A DNA stretch of 64,000 nt from Ciona savignyi. Taxonomy: Eukaryota > Chordata > Ascidiacea > Phlebobranchia > Cionidae. The translations under genes were made by a program, and so were the position numbers. Below, in pieces: positions 34,010 through 47,000 of the stretch (the first letter of the stretch is position 1; every line of letters starts with the position of its first letter). A model generated the notes under the pieces. The model did no database searches, had not been told where the DNA came from, and saw only the letters and a list, made by a program, of their open reading frames with translations. The stretch covers positions 1,215,896 to 1,279,895 of the forward strand of contig CH003266.1 of assembly GCA_000149265.1 (NCBI GenBank). Direction: 5' to 3'.

Positions 34010-34889
34010 TTCGCATGTGCAAGTGACTAAGAATATTGACCAATTTACAAAACCGAATCAAGTTCACGTTTATAATACCGTAAAGATATCTATACGGCTT
34101 TTGACTATAAGTAAATCTTTCAGCTTTAGGTTGATCCTATGGTCTTTTGGACTATAATTGCCGGTATAACTTCGTGAATTAAAAGTGTTAATTGTGCATT
34201 TCTTATCTGTATTGTTGGGGAAATTTCCCGATGTTTGGAGGGTTACCAGCTCGACATTTTTAGACTTTTGGATGCTGTTGAGTTAATCTTGCAGATTCAG
34301 CGGCAAATTGTAGATAAACCCGCCAGGGAAATTCCCACCAATCCTTACGCCAGGGAAATTCCCTAGATTATAAGCATGTCCTTCGTTTTTTTTCTAATTT
34401 AAGGTATTGTATTGTAGATACTCGATATTGTAGAACTGGAAGGCACTTTGTTTAAATTTAAAAAAGAATAGTACACTATAGGTTATTTTAATTTGCGTTG
34501 GGTTTTCCTGATTCGTGTTGTACATCTTTAATTCTCCTTGATATTTCAAGTAATATTTCTTTGCAATCAGGAAATATCGACGAAATCGCCAAAATGGAAA
34601 ATGGTCAAAAATAGGCCTCTTTTCATATTTTTTCTGATAGTGGAAATTTCCATGGGTTTTTGTAAAATTAAAAAAAATCCCTTGTTTTTTTGTAAAATTA
34701 ATAAGAGCATGCCAGTTATGATTTCTGAAAAGTTCTAACCTAACTGGATAACCTCTCCATGTCAATAATCTGGCGCTTGCGCTTCAATATGCGCATTCTC
34801 TTCTTCTTCCACTTTCCATGCATCGTTAACTAATAAAGTTCACAAAACGTTTTGGGGGCGATTAGACAGGATGAAAACGGGGCGATTAT
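34010..34889. other. AT-rich spacer
   Basis: No gene recognised. It contains two copies of CCAGGGAAATTCCC at about 34320-34365, similar to the GGGAATTCCC boxes of the foldback units. Confidence 0.4.
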
Positions 34890-34890
34890 A

Positions 34891-35045
34891 TAGGATGAAT
34901 GGTAAAACCAAGGTGGTTAATACACGGCCAATCGTCAGATCACCTCGCGCACACCGTCGGGTTACCGGAGCTATTACACTGTGTTGTGTATGATTTACAA
35001 TTTGGTAAACCCATTAATCCGCTGCGTTCAGGCAATGTCCGTTAA
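34891..35045 (-). mobile_element. tRNA-like SINE, 3' half
   Basis: GGTAAAACCAAGGTGGTTAA through GCTGCGTTCAGGCAATGTCC. The head is missing. Confidence 0.65.
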
Positions 35046-35422
35046 GTGTAAAATAAAAAAAAATCAGTTTAGTTATATCAACATTATTTTATATAGATTT
35101 TTTATGTTTAACACGATTCGACAAGTTTTTCAAATATATATTGTTTTGGTTAACAAGAATTCTCTGTCGATTCTACGAAAAAAAACAAAATCAATACGTG
35201 TTACCTTTTTAAAAAGTGGCGCATAATAGGGGACAAAATAGGAAACCAAAATTTAACTAACGAAAAAAGTAACCAACGTCACATGTTAAATAAGCGTTGT
35301 TTCTGAAAAAAATAAGATTTGTTTCTAAATTTTAATTGTAACAGCATGATATTTCGTATCCCTTAGAAGAATTTATCTAATACAATTGAAAGTGTACATT
35401 TTGTTAGATAACATGATCTTGT

Positions 35423-35520
35423 TGGTGGGCGCGAGGTGATCCGACAGTTGCCCAGGTGTTAACCTCTTTGGTTTTCCCATTCACGAGGTTAAATATGAAT
35501 ATCCTCTCGTATCCTATCCT
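35423..35520 (+). mobile_element. tRNA-like SINE, 3' end
   Basis: TTGGTGGGCGCGAGGTGATC through TATCCTATCC tail only. Confidence 0.65.
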
Positions 35521-36666
35521 AGTTATATACCAATGGGTTGGGTGATATGTCCAGAGGATTTTCCCTTGGTCGGCAACCCAATGTTTTTCTCCAGGAAAGG
35601 AAATTCTTTTTAACATATCGGGATTCTTTTTTTTAATATGATTTTGGTAATATGTTTTTCCAGTAACAATTTTTAAGAAAGTGGAACATTATCATACACG
35701 TCTTTAATAGTTTTATAGGTCAATTCCAGAAGCGCAGCCTTTCAAACCAGCGACCGCAGTCTGCTTTAACGCACCACATTAACAGGAAAAAACTGATGTT
35801 AAAAAAACAGACCACGCGGTTATAACCATAGAAAGTCTACCATGTTATCCACCACTATTTTATACCCCATTTTACCCATACTCAATATGTTTTCTGCATG
35901 CAGAAACGTCTTCTCTTAAAACAGGCAAAAATATACGTATAACATATTTGATATAGATCTGGGAAATCGATTTTTTGCAAAAAAAAAGAAAAACAAACTT
36001 GAAATAACTAAATTTCCATGTGTTTTTTTTCTACCGTTACTCCAAATATGCTTAACTTCACGTTAATCAAAAATGAGCCAGCTTGAACCGTTACATATTT
36101 TTATCTTTTTATTTTATACACTTTTATTTTTTTAATAAACCAACTTTATTGTAAACATAATAAAACTGTTATTTTAAACATGGAGGCAAATAAGCGCAGC
36201 AGTAATGCAGAAATACAGCCTCTGAAACTTTCAAACAAATGGGATTCCGGATCAACAGTTGACTTGTCTTATTTTCTTTACAAAAATGCTCCTCGTAGCC
36301 TGGATCTCTGATTCAGTTGAAAAAGCATCAGGTATCACTGTTATATCTCCTAACAATATATTATTAAGATTCTTTATCAAATAAAATTGGAGAGTTTTGC
36401 GCCAATGTTAATGCCATAAGTTTTAAATCGCTAGCAGTATACTCATTCGCTTATTATTTTCCTTGATTAAAATAAAGATTAAGATTGTCCATTTATCAAA
36501 TTATTTATAAAATAAACATACTCTTATTACGTAGTCTAAGGAGAACAAGGTTCGGCTCACGTTTCCACCCTGGTGGAAATCGTATTTGGTGATCACGTGT
36601 GCACGTGCTACAGTGAAGAATAAGTCCCTTTGATGTTCGAACGTTCCAAGATTTACTAACCCTAAA
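35521..36666. other. AT-rich spacer with a small open frame
   Basis: No recognised gene. A 43-codon frame starts at the ATG at 36180 and stops at 36309-36311. A second open stretch overlaps its end in another frame. Either could be a decayed coding remnant. Confidence 0.3.
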
Positions 36667-36958
36667 TAGGATAGGAGGATATTTATGTTTATCCCCGTGA
36701 ATGGGAAAACCAAGGGGGTTAACACACGGGCAATCGCCAGATCACTTCGCACCCACCGTCGGTTACCGGAGCTATTTCAGTGTGTCGTATATGTTAAACA
36801 CGTTTCTTCAATTTGGTAGAACCCATTATTCCGCTGGGTTAAGACAATGTCTGTAAAGTGCCTTGCCCAAGGACACAACCGACTAGCTAGCGACCAGTTT
36901 CGCACTTGCCACCTTTCGATTGAAAGGCGACGCACTTAACTGCTAGACTAACCGGCCG
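36667..36958 (-). mobile_element. tRNA-like SINE, full length
   Basis: Tail GGATAGGAGGATA at left, complete head TTAACTGCTAGACTAACCGG at right. Confidence 0.8.
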
Positions 36959-38964
36959 TTATTTGAACTAGCGTTTCGTGTTAAGTTCGAAGTTCACATG
37001 ATCACTTGCCAGAGAACAAAAGCAATGTATCATCAACTATAATTCGAGTTTGGCTTAACCGATTTTTGTAACTAAGACATCTTTTGTGAAAAAGAACTAT
37101 CGAATGGCGTGATATCGATAGCGTATAACCAATTATTAGACTTCAATGCGCGACCGGAAATGACATATGGATCGTTCTTAATCATGGTATCTAAACAAAT
37201 GTTTTGCTGAGTAACAATGAGGGTGATTTCATAATGTTTGTTTGGTAAGAATCAGCATGTGCAAGGCTGTGCGTTGGTGTTCTCGTTTAGCTCTGAAGTT
37301 TTGTAACAGTAGAATAGTTTTATGTGAAATAAATGACGTGTTTATTATGCATCTTCTAGCTGTTTTGTTTGGAAAAGTTCTTTATGTACGGAAGGGTACC
37401 AGCTCAAAATGTTTAAGTAAAATTTTGGAGGGTTTTGCGTTTATGTAGCAGATTCAAGCTTCAATTTTAATTGTGATAATATCTTAGACTTTCTGTGACA
37501 GGATTTTGAGTGAAAGCCCCTTTTGTAATGTCAGTTTGCCTTTCAGCCGTATTTACCAATAATTCATACACGACCATATTTACCCCCAAATAAAGGGTAA
37601 GATTATGCTATAATGAATACATGATTTATAAGTCGACAGAACGTATTTGTGATCTATCAATACCAATATCGATACTAAAATCGCTATCAACACTTAACAA
37701 CCTATTTTCTTTGATTTAAAAAAAGATTGTACATTTTCCAAACATAGCCGTAACTATTCGGTTAATCTCGCCACGCTGGTTATATTTGCTCTTAGACGTC
37801 AAGCCGTGTTTCACCCCTCGCTTTTTTTATAAACGCCGTTTGCCTTACCTCTTAACAAAAGAGACAAGCAGGGTTGATATTGTTAAAGAAGTATGACATG
37901 TACCAGTGTAAGATATTTAGAAACACTATAAAAAACGCAAACTTATTTCAATGGAAATATATATACTTTATGTATAATTGTTAGGCTAAGTTACCGCGTT
38001 ACGTAGGCCTACGGTTCGCCGAATTTCCCAACGATGATAACATAAGGCGGGTTATAACAATGTTCAAAATGCCGTCGTATAAATTCATTTTTTTCGTTTC
38101 TATTTTTGTACACAGGCAAAACCTGTGCCAGTAAAGGTAATTTCCCTTTTTTATTTGACTTTCTAACCTAATTTTTGTTCTTTAATGAACTTTAACGATT
38201 GTTAGTTTGGCTGTATTTTCCTTATAATATAAAAATAATTATTTGAATTTTTAATATTTCCAATAAGAGCTAGAAATACGGAATAAACTAAACACCTAAA
38301 AGCTAATTTCATTAAAAAAACCTTCAATAGCGACGTCATGCTTGATTGCGTCACGTTGCATCACACGAATTACGCAATCGACCTTTAAAACGTCCGATGA
38401 CATAGTAGATCATTGCTTGAATATGAAATATGTAGTTGTGAATCATAAATAGTTGTATGAATGTAAAGTAGCCCAACTACTATACGTTGTGGGTTTGAGA
38501 GCGGTGTTCCTGTTTACCGTTTACTTATTACGTATTTCCGTAAACAGTTTTCTGGTCGGCAATAGTTCTGACAACTTTCGTACGCTGTTTACTCCAGTCA
38601 AAACTAGAGTTTATACAGCACTGACATTTTATTGGAAAGACAGGCAAAACTGAACGAGACAGTTTATATATCCGGCTTAGTGGTATGGTGAATTTGTGGA
38701 CCACCATTCAGATGAAATGTTGTACCATCGAAAATGGTGGCGAGGTAGTCGGCTGTGTGCCTAGACTTCACTAATAGATATATTTTTGAATCACTTTTTT
38801 ATTTTAAATAGGGACATAATGTACAAACCAGATTTATAAATTGCTGGTTTACTTTGCAGATTATTTGCACAAGGCTGGTGTGTTGATCAGTAGGGCATAG
38901 TATTACCTAAAAACTTAAAAAAATATAAAAAAAGTTCCCTGTTGTTCTGTCCTATTTTGTCGAA
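36959..38964. other. Spacer upstream of the PRELI gene
   Basis: About 2 kb, AT-rich. No exon, repeat or RNA gene recognised. It should contain the PRELI promoter. Confidence 0.4.
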
Positions 38965-41900
38965 ATGGTTTTCTTTTCATTTGATGAGCACATATTTAGG
39001 TAAGATGAATGTTTTTTCGGTGAATTTCTCATTTCTGTTATAGCAGGTGAAAAAATCCCTTGTAAAAAGATTTATATTTGAGATTAGGGAAATTTGTGTT
39101 AGGAATTATCACTGTTTAAGGTTACTGATACTACAGTGTGTATGGCATTTTATACCTTTATCCCAACACACTGTAATCTCAGTAACCTTGGACAGTGATA
39201 ATTTCCTCACACAGATTTCCCATTTTAAACCTTTATGAAACAACCCACCAGAATTCACTGTGTTGTATTTAAGTACAAAATGGTTTTTATATGATGTTCT
39301 CATTCGGTTATAGATCGTTGTTTGTTTATCTTTTAAGATTTTATTGATGAATTTGTAGAAAAAGCGTAATAGGATAGGGTAGAATACTCATGTTTATCCC
39401 CGTGAATAGGAAAACCAAGGGGGTTACACACGGGCAATCGACAGATCACCTCGCGCCCACCGTCGGGTTTACCAAAGCTATTGCAGTGTGTTGTCTTTAA
39501 CAGACTTGTTCCCTAATTTGGTAGAACCCATTAAGCCACTAGGTAGATTTTTCAAAGTGGACACTACACCTTTTATATGCTATGTGATACTATTCACCTT
39601 TCCCTGTCCCACAGTTTTTAATAATCATGAATATTTTATAGTCATCCGTGGGAAAAAGTAGTTGAAGCTGCTTTAAGAAAATATCCGAACCCAGAATCTC
39701 CCAACGTCACAGGAACTGATGTTTTCGAACGAAAAGTTGATGAAAAAGGAAGATTGTGTTCACAGCGTATTATTGCATCACAATGGTCTAACTCTTACCT
39801 TAATATAATTGAAAAAGTAAGTAAGATAAACACAAAGTAAGATAAACACAGATGAAAAAAAAAAGATAAACACAGATGAAAAAAAAAAGATAAACATAGT
39901 TGAAAAAAAGTAACATAAAGTTATAAATTAAAGATATCTGTGTTGGTTAGACCAAGGTTTGCTACCTTGTTGATTATGTCTTTTGATAAGTTCTTAGGGT
40001 ATAGGGGTCTTTTGCACAAACTAAATGGATTAATGATTTAAGTGGGCTATTCATATGACCTGTCAACACATTGCAATAAGCTCTTTTAATTCGAGCATTC
40101 CTGATAACCTGACAATTGTTTTAAAGACTTGTCTGTCTTCCGGTGACCTTGGGAACTAGCTTGAATATACTATCTTGGTTGATTAGCTGTTAAAGTATTT
40201 TATAGTGGTGGACTGCTGGTAATATTATTTTTAGTTCTGTCAACACAATGAAATCTCATGTCGACTCGATGTAACCTTATAATTGTAGTGTGAAATTGTT
40301 TAGGGTCCACATTTTAGCTCTGTAAGGTACCATTATATTTTTATGTTACTTTAAAAGTTAAACTTGACAATCTGCAGGTTGCAGGGTTGGACATGAAGAA
40401 AACATTTCACGCAGTTGAATATTCAGTACTCGATCCAAAGGAAAAATCATACGAATTATCTTCAAGAAATGTAAGTTTTTTATCAGGTAAAATAACATTG
40501 CGGTATATACTTTACATCTTTTTACTGTCATTAACCCGTATTTCATTATGTTGAACCTTCTCGTCATTATTCGGATTCAGATGTTTTTTCTGATTTTTTA
40601 AATTTCAATACTTATATGTCAATACTTATAATACAATTATTTACCACACAGTACAACTTCATGGACTATATCACAGTGGATGAAAAGCTTGTGTACACCC
40701 CGCATTCCACTGATCCAAACATGTACGTCTTGTGTGGATTTTGATTGTCAATTCGTTTGGATAACACAATATTTCAAACGTTATTTTGCATTGAATTACG
40801 TCTTGTGTGGATTTTGATTGTCAATAAGTTTGGATAACACAATATTTCAAATACTGTTTTTTTGCATTGAAATTTAGTACAGCTTCCAAATACTATTCAC
40901 AGTTTTCATATATCAATTAAAAAAAATGTTGGAAACCCCAGAAATATCACCACCAATCAAGTTAATATGTAATATTTTTCTTAAGCTTTGATATAATATT
41001 GAACTATTTTAGACTGACTGTTTACTGTCGTGATTATCAATACATGTGGTTATATTCCGTATAGTGGCCTTGTACATGTAAATTTAATATAACTTATGGT
41101 ATAGCAAACAATATTTACAGAAGCTGTGATCTTATTAATGTTTTCATTCCCCAATACAGGACAGTATTGAAACAGCAGTGGCATATAACTTGCAAGAATT
41201 TATCATTCGTTTCTTTCTTTGAAAATGCGATGGGTAGCACAATGATGGCAGCTTCTGTAAAAGTAAGTACTGGTTAGTTTGTATTTTGACCAAATCCTTT
41301 TTCCATGCAAAGCTACTGTACCTACTATTGTAGTTCTAGTTGGACTTTACTAAGAAATACAATGGTTTTTAGACAGTGAATTTAAATAGTTGTTCCGAAA
41401 ACTATTTTTTTCATTTGTCAGTGTAAATAGTTGTTCCGAAAACTATTTTTTTCATTTGTCAGTGTAAATAGTTGTTCCGAAAACTATTTTTTTCATTTGT
41501 CAATGTAAATAGTTGTCCCGAAAACTATTTTTTTCATTTGTCAATGTAAATAGTTGTCCCGAAAACGAATTTTTTCATTTGTCAATGTTAATAGTTGTCC
41601 TGAAAACTACTTTTTTCATTTGTACTTTATGTACACAAATTGGTTGACCCTTTTAAACAAAACATTTAGTGTTGTGGGTACAAACAAATCTCTTGCGATG
41701 ACCACCATATGCGTTTTTGTAAATATTTATAAATTATAATTTAAAGTTTGGCTTGGCTGTCATTGTGGCAAAAGTATCTCCCAAACAAATTTGCTTACAC
41801 CTAAATCGAGGCAAATTTGGATTTTACAGGGACACTTCTTGTAAAATAGTGTTTAAGTTGGGAACTGAGAAACTGTCAAGCATTAACTTTGTGTTTAAAC

Positions 41901-42504
41901 ATTAGTCGGTTGTGTACTTGGGCAAGGCACTTAACGGACATTGCCTGAACCCATCGGATTAATGGGTTCTACCAAAGTAAAGGAACATGTGAATCATACA
42001 CAAAACACTGCAACTCCGGTAACCCGACGGTGGGCGCGAGAGGATCTTATGATTGCCCGTGTGTTAACCCCCTTGGTTTCCCAATAACGGGGATAAACAT
42101 GAATATCCCATCCCATCCTACCAGACTAATCTGTCGGGAACCCCCTTGGTTTCCCAATAACGGGGATAAACATGAATATCCCATCCCATCCTACCAGACT
42201 AATCTGTCGGGGTTTTATAACTCTACACCAAACCAAAAGTATTCAACCGCAATTTCACCGTCAGGGTCGGCAAGGTATAGAGTACGTAATCAACCAAGTG
42301 CGTGAGGAAGTTGAACGAATCGCCGCCGCCCCTATCGAGGAGATTCAATCGTTGGCCACGAACACTATGAAAGAAATTAACTCCTTCCAACAGAGCATTG
42401 GAGACATGGGGAAGCGCTGGGAAGAAAACTTACACGACGAACTTCAGGAATTTATTTCGAAATCTGGATCCAGTCCAAATATAGTCGAACAAACGGGAAA
42501 TTAA
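38965..42504 (+). CDS. PRELI/MSF1-domain protein, Slowmo/PRELID3-like
   Basis: Likely an intermembrane-space mitochondrial phospholipid-transfer protein of the PRELI/Ups family. Exons: 38965-38999, 39642-39816, 40378-40470, 40652-40722, 41160-41262, 42265-42504. Phases agree exactly: 238 codons plus TAA. The start MVFFSFDEHIFSHPWEKV, split after codon 11, matches the family's N-terminal strand. Then come RKYPNPESPNVTGTDV, the arginine-rich RIIASQW, VEYSVLDPKEKSYEL, DYITVDEKLVYTPH, and the C-terminal helix GRQGIEYVINQV. Residues 1 to about 175 make the PRELI domain. The remaining roughly 65 residues are charged and probably helical. YPNP..V.G.DV and SVDERLIY-like segments point to PRELID3/Slowmo rather than PRELID1, but subfamily is not certain. 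Introns hold a 135-bp hairpin, a 41-bp minisatellite and two SINE copies. Confidence 0.92.
39087..39221. repeat. Hairpin-forming inverted repeat in PRELI intron 1
   Basis: The left arm (GGGAAATTTGTGTTAGGAAT.., TTAAGGTTACTGA, ACAGTGTGT) is mirrored by ACACACTGTAATCTCAGTAA and ATTTCCTCACACAGATTTCCC. Arms are about 52 bp around a loop of about 30 bp. Confidence 0.75.
39369..39542 (-). mobile_element. tRNA-like SINE, 3' half
   Basis: Tail AATAGGATAGGG through TTGGTAGAACCCATTAAGCC. The head is missing. It lies in PRELI intron 1. Confidence 0.7.
39820..39915 (+). repeat. Short A-rich tandem repeat
   Basis: Four imperfect units of AGATAAACACAGATGAAAAA just after PRELI exon 2. Confidence 0.7.
41373..41625 (+). 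repeat. 41-bp minisatellite, about six copies
   Basis: AAATAGTTGTTCCGAAAACT recurs every 41 bp, with later copies drifting to TTGTCCCG. It lies in PRELI intron 5. Confidence 0.9.
41902..42212 (+). mobile_element. tRNA-like SINE with duplicated tail and inverted head piece
   Basis: The 5' head is missing. A 73-bp block running from AACCCCCTTGGTTTCCCA through the tail to CCAGACTAATCTGTCGG occurs twice (from 42066 and 42139). The end of each block is the reverse of a SINE head. It ends about 50 bp before PRELI exon 6. Confidence 0.75.
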
Positions 42505-42779
42505 TATTATTCTAATTTCTTTTCATTGAAATTCTATTCTACATGCATATGAATGTGCATTGGGCACTTTTATGCTGTTTTTTTTTCAGAAGCTTTTTTT
42601 TCTATGCATACAAGTTTCACCCAAATGTAAAAGTTTTTGGAATTATTTTTTTAACAAATACTCAGATTTGTTTTTTTTTTGTTCTTCCATTGATCGCTTG
42701 CACGATTAAATCTAGGAAATTTCTCTTTTCGTATTTTTCGCGTTGTAGTTGGCTTCAAAATATTATTTACTACTGGTTT

Positions 42780-42785
42780 AATAAA
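42780..42785 (+). terminator. Poly(A) signal of PRELI gene
   Basis: AATAAA about 275 bp after the TAA at 42502-42504, in AT-rich sequence. Confidence 0.45.
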
Positions 42786-44000
42786 GTATTGCTGTCCATA
42801 ACACTCGTTTATTATACAACTGGATTATGCAACCAAGATTAGTAGCAATTAACAAGGACCAGTTCTCGTAGGTGGCAGCTGATTTTGATCTCGGTATCGA
42901 TCTTCAGCCTTTACCATTAGCACGCTGGCACGAGACACCGCCAGGTGCTGTTAAGGGTGGAAAAACGCCTAAGGAACCGGAGCTTTTGTAAAAGCCTATT
43001 ACTGCTAGGTTTAATGCTAGCAAAGTTATTTTTACACTCCTTATAATCCATTTTACTGGATCTTTTTGGTAAGGTAAAAACGTTGGATTGACAAAACAGA
43101 AAGGCGTTGGTTATCGTATTTCCTATTAATCGTATTATAAATCCTATTAATGACTACAGCACAAACGCGTTAGTTCTGTTCCAAAATAATTTGTTATCGT
43201 GGTTTTTAACTAAAGGCCTATCAGTTCAATACCAAAATCGGGTAACAGCAAACCCTTACCTTAAAAATTTGACAACACTAATGCCTGAAGTGTAAACAAA
43301 TACATTTTTTGTAGTAAACTATAAAAAATATTAAACGCTTATATAGCAACAAAGTTGCTATAGTCGCACCCATGCCACGTAAATCTAAAAATTATATTAG
43401 TATTCAAAACTTATTCTATCTAAATTCTAAACCTTTATTTTGGAGTACTTTTTTTTATTAAAATAAGAGGTTTGGTAAAGGGATTTTGTAAAAAAAACAG
43501 CCTAGAATATATTTATTGGATGGAACGTTCGCTCCCCCTAGAACCGTCTTTTTCAACGGTCGGATCAATTGTGTACCTTTTGTTGACCATCCACTAATCA
43601 AAAATCATTAACACGTTTTTTTCTTAGGAAATGCTGGAAGAATTTGTTGAAAACACTTTTCTCTTTAATTTCCCGTCTAGTCGAGTTATTTTTAAACGTC
43701 TAGCGCTTTCAGTGTGCATTTTAAAATGACCTCTGTTTTCTTTGGTGTGTTTTCTTGTGGCTATCTGTACATAACCATGCTTTAATAAAAAAATCAGGAA
43801 CATATAACATTTACATAGGTTCTATTAAAAATGTTGGATAAACTGGACTTTTAAAACTGATAAAAACTGCTAAATGCAAGTGACAAAAATGAGAATCCTT
43901 AATAAGTACATTCGCTACGTCGTTATCAAAGTTTTGTCCGACGGCCCGACCACCAGCGCACCGGTAATGACCTTCAAAAGGAAACTTTCTCCAATGCTTA
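42786..44000. other. Spacer between PRELI and CAP genes
   Basis: No gene recognised. AT-rich, with no clear repeat boundaries. The CAP promoter is expected at its right end. Confidence 0.4.
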
Positions 44001-44005
44001 GCTTG

Positions 44006-44013
44006 TGACGTCA
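44006..44013 (+). promoter_or_regulatory. CRE-like palindrome upstream of the CAP gene
   Basis: TGACGTCA 69 bp before the ATG at 44082. It is followed by a pyrimidine-rich run and an AG at 44040-44041 that fits a 3' splice site. The palindrome matches the CREB/ATF consensus; a role here is inference. Confidence 0.35.
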
Positions 44014-44081
44014 TGTTTCCGCTCTCCCTATTGTTCCACAGTATGTTCTATGACGTTATAATCCAGTTGACAGAATCCAAG

Positions 44082-47000
44082 ATGCTGAAGTTGGTATGGC
44101 TGATCGCCTGTTTCACTGCTTTCTTGAAAACTGTAAGTTGAATGTTTAGTAAATAGAACTGTACCTATATGCAAGACTTTGTATAGATATTCCTTATGTC
44201 TGTGGGAAAATATGTACAGTGATGTACAGTTACGTTGAGACCGCATAGTAATATTAAGCATATGCTAAAGCAATAAATGTTTAGACTTGGTACTAAGAAA
44301 TACGACCAAGAAAGGAAAATTTAGCACGGTTGTAATCGGTATGGTTAACTAGGTTAATTCGTGCACAAATATATATATATATTACGGCGGTTTTAAACGT
44401 CGAATACACTCAGGTTGTTGCGCTCGTAAAAAGTAATTTGTCTTCCATTAATGCATAAATAATGAATGAAATACCAAAAACTTTAGGTGGAAAGCGGTGA
44501 AGGCCCAAGCACGATATCTATCTCAGTTACCCAGCAGCGAATGATTGTGGATTCTCATAATAACCTTCGTCGCGGGTTGTCGTCGTCAAACATGAGACTT
44601 ATGGTAAGCGAATACCTAATAACAGAGTATATTTTGACGCTATCATTTTTAACGGGCTAAAGTTCGAACCTTGTTTTTTTAAGTAGAATTTTTGTAAATG
44701 AATCGGGTGTGTTAACCATTTGGCTACACAACCGTCCTTAACTCACAATTTTTTTACCACACATAGTTTTGAACCTTAATTGACTCGTTGCTAAGGCTGT
44801 TTTTTTTATATAATTATGCTTTTATATTGGTCTCGTTGACAAGTCGGTCAGCCATACACGTCATTAATTTTTATTTTTGTTCAACGCCCTTAGTTTCGAA
44901 CTAGGATGAGCTCGTTAATAAGACCTATTTTTAGTTTGTAAGTCATTTAATATATCGGCGGGGTTAACCATTCAGCCGCACGACTGTACAGTCATCATAT
45001 TTTTGCTGAGCTTAGTTTCGAACCCATAATGGGCTTGTGCCTAAGACCATTTTTTGTTTACAGTAAGGTATATGTGTCGGTCGCGTTAACAAATCGGCCA
45101 CACGACCGTACAGTCATTCATTTTTTTAACTGAGCCAAGTTGTGAACCCATAATGGGGTTGTTACCAGGACCGTTTTTTTGTATAAGAGTCGGTATATTC
45201 ATCAATTATTTTTTTTGCTAAGCTTAGTTTTGAACCCTTGATGGGCTCGTGCCTAAGACCATTTTGTATGTAAGTCGGTATATGTATCGATGGCGCTAAC
45301 CATTCGGCCACACGACCTTCATCAATTTTCCAGACATGGGACGAGGAGCTAGCTGGAATGGCGACCTCTTATGGCCAGAAATGCCGTTTCTCACACAACA
45401 CGGAAGGCTCACATTCCAAGTTTAGAAATAGGTAAAACTGGTTTATACAGTTGTTCATACCTATGTACGTTTGTGTGCTCGCACGGGTAAAGCCACCGAT
45501 TTGTCTAAAATCTAAGTATTTCTTTTTTTTAAAAGGCCCAAGTGACTGAGTGAGTCGTTTGGAACAAGATGTTTATGTCTTGCCAAATGTCACATTCATA
45601 GAAGGAAGTACAAATTCTTTTAAAGATTTCTCAATATACCAAATATGCTGAATGACGGCAAATTCAAGTTATATTGCATATTATGGCGACCTTCGAACAA
45701 CTGGCTAATGGCCATATCAGATAAAATACATTGCATTTTACCATGACCAAAATGAACATATATGTTAATTGTAGTTCGAAGTCGACTTAAAAACCGTTTT
45801 TTAAAGTGAATGGGTCGATTTTCGAAGGAGGATCTCAATTATTTTTAAAATATATTTAGCGCGCGTAGACCGATATGTTCTATTAATGTTTACATTTGTG
45901 TCCAGCATTGGCGAGAATATCTACGTATCCAGATCCCCGGTAGCTACTTTTAATGCTGACGTAGCGATACGAATGTGGTTTGATGAAAAAGTGGACTTCG
46001 ATTACGAGACTTTGACTTGCAAGCCCAAGAAGAAATGCGGCCACTATACGCAGGTAGATGCATTTATATGAATCAACACTATAGTGTCGATGGTATGGAA
46101 CATTATAGATGTATTTAAATAAATCAACACCATATATATACTGTTGATTGTACGGAATACTAATGCGGCGACTTAATTGTCCGGCCGGTTGGTCTAGCGG
46201 TTAAGAGCGTCGCCTTTCAATCGAAAGGTTGCAGGTGCGAAACTGGTCGCTAGATAGTCGGTTGTGTCCTTGGGCAAGGCACTTTACGGACATTGCCTGA
46301 ACCTAGCGGATTAATGGGTTCTACCAAATTAAAGAAACGTGTCTATCATATACAACACACTGCAATTACTCCGGTAACCCGACAATGGCCGCGAGGTGAT
46401 CTGACGATTGCCCGTGTGTTAACCACCTTGGTTTTCCCTAAACGGGGATAAACATGAATATCCTCCTTCTATCCTATCCTATCCCTAATTCATACATTTG
46501 TCAAAATACTTTCTCCCAACGTCGGGTTACCGGGCTAATTTAATGTGCTGTATATGACTCGATCAGACGTTACATTGGGTACAACCTTTTAACCAATAGG
46601 TTCTATTATACAGAGACTGATTTTCATTATAAATTACCAGCTGACTGCTGGATAAGTTATTACCATATTAGCTTGTTGTGTGTTGATATTTTGTTTGAAA
46701 GGACTATAAAGCATATGAATTATAAAATGCATTGCAGACTGTGGCCACTAAAAATATAGAATCATAGTAACCACAATTCTCTTACGATGTTATGCTGGTG
46801 TTATATTCATCCAAACAATTTGCTTGCTAAACAACTTAATAATTAAAATTGGAGAGTAAGGTCCATTTCTGCTCGGTTTTTCTTTTATTGCATTATGGTA
46901 TCAATTATTACCCGGCCGGTCCAGGAAGCCGAAAATGCTGCAATCAAGCGACAAACATTTGTAGCGACGAGCCAAATTGTGGTTCAATTATTTCCTGATC

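Noticed and set aside
34394-34765. 123-codon frame on the - strand
   Set aside because: AT-rich, Phe/Lys/Asn-heavy translation with no motifs and an overlapping open frame on the other strand.
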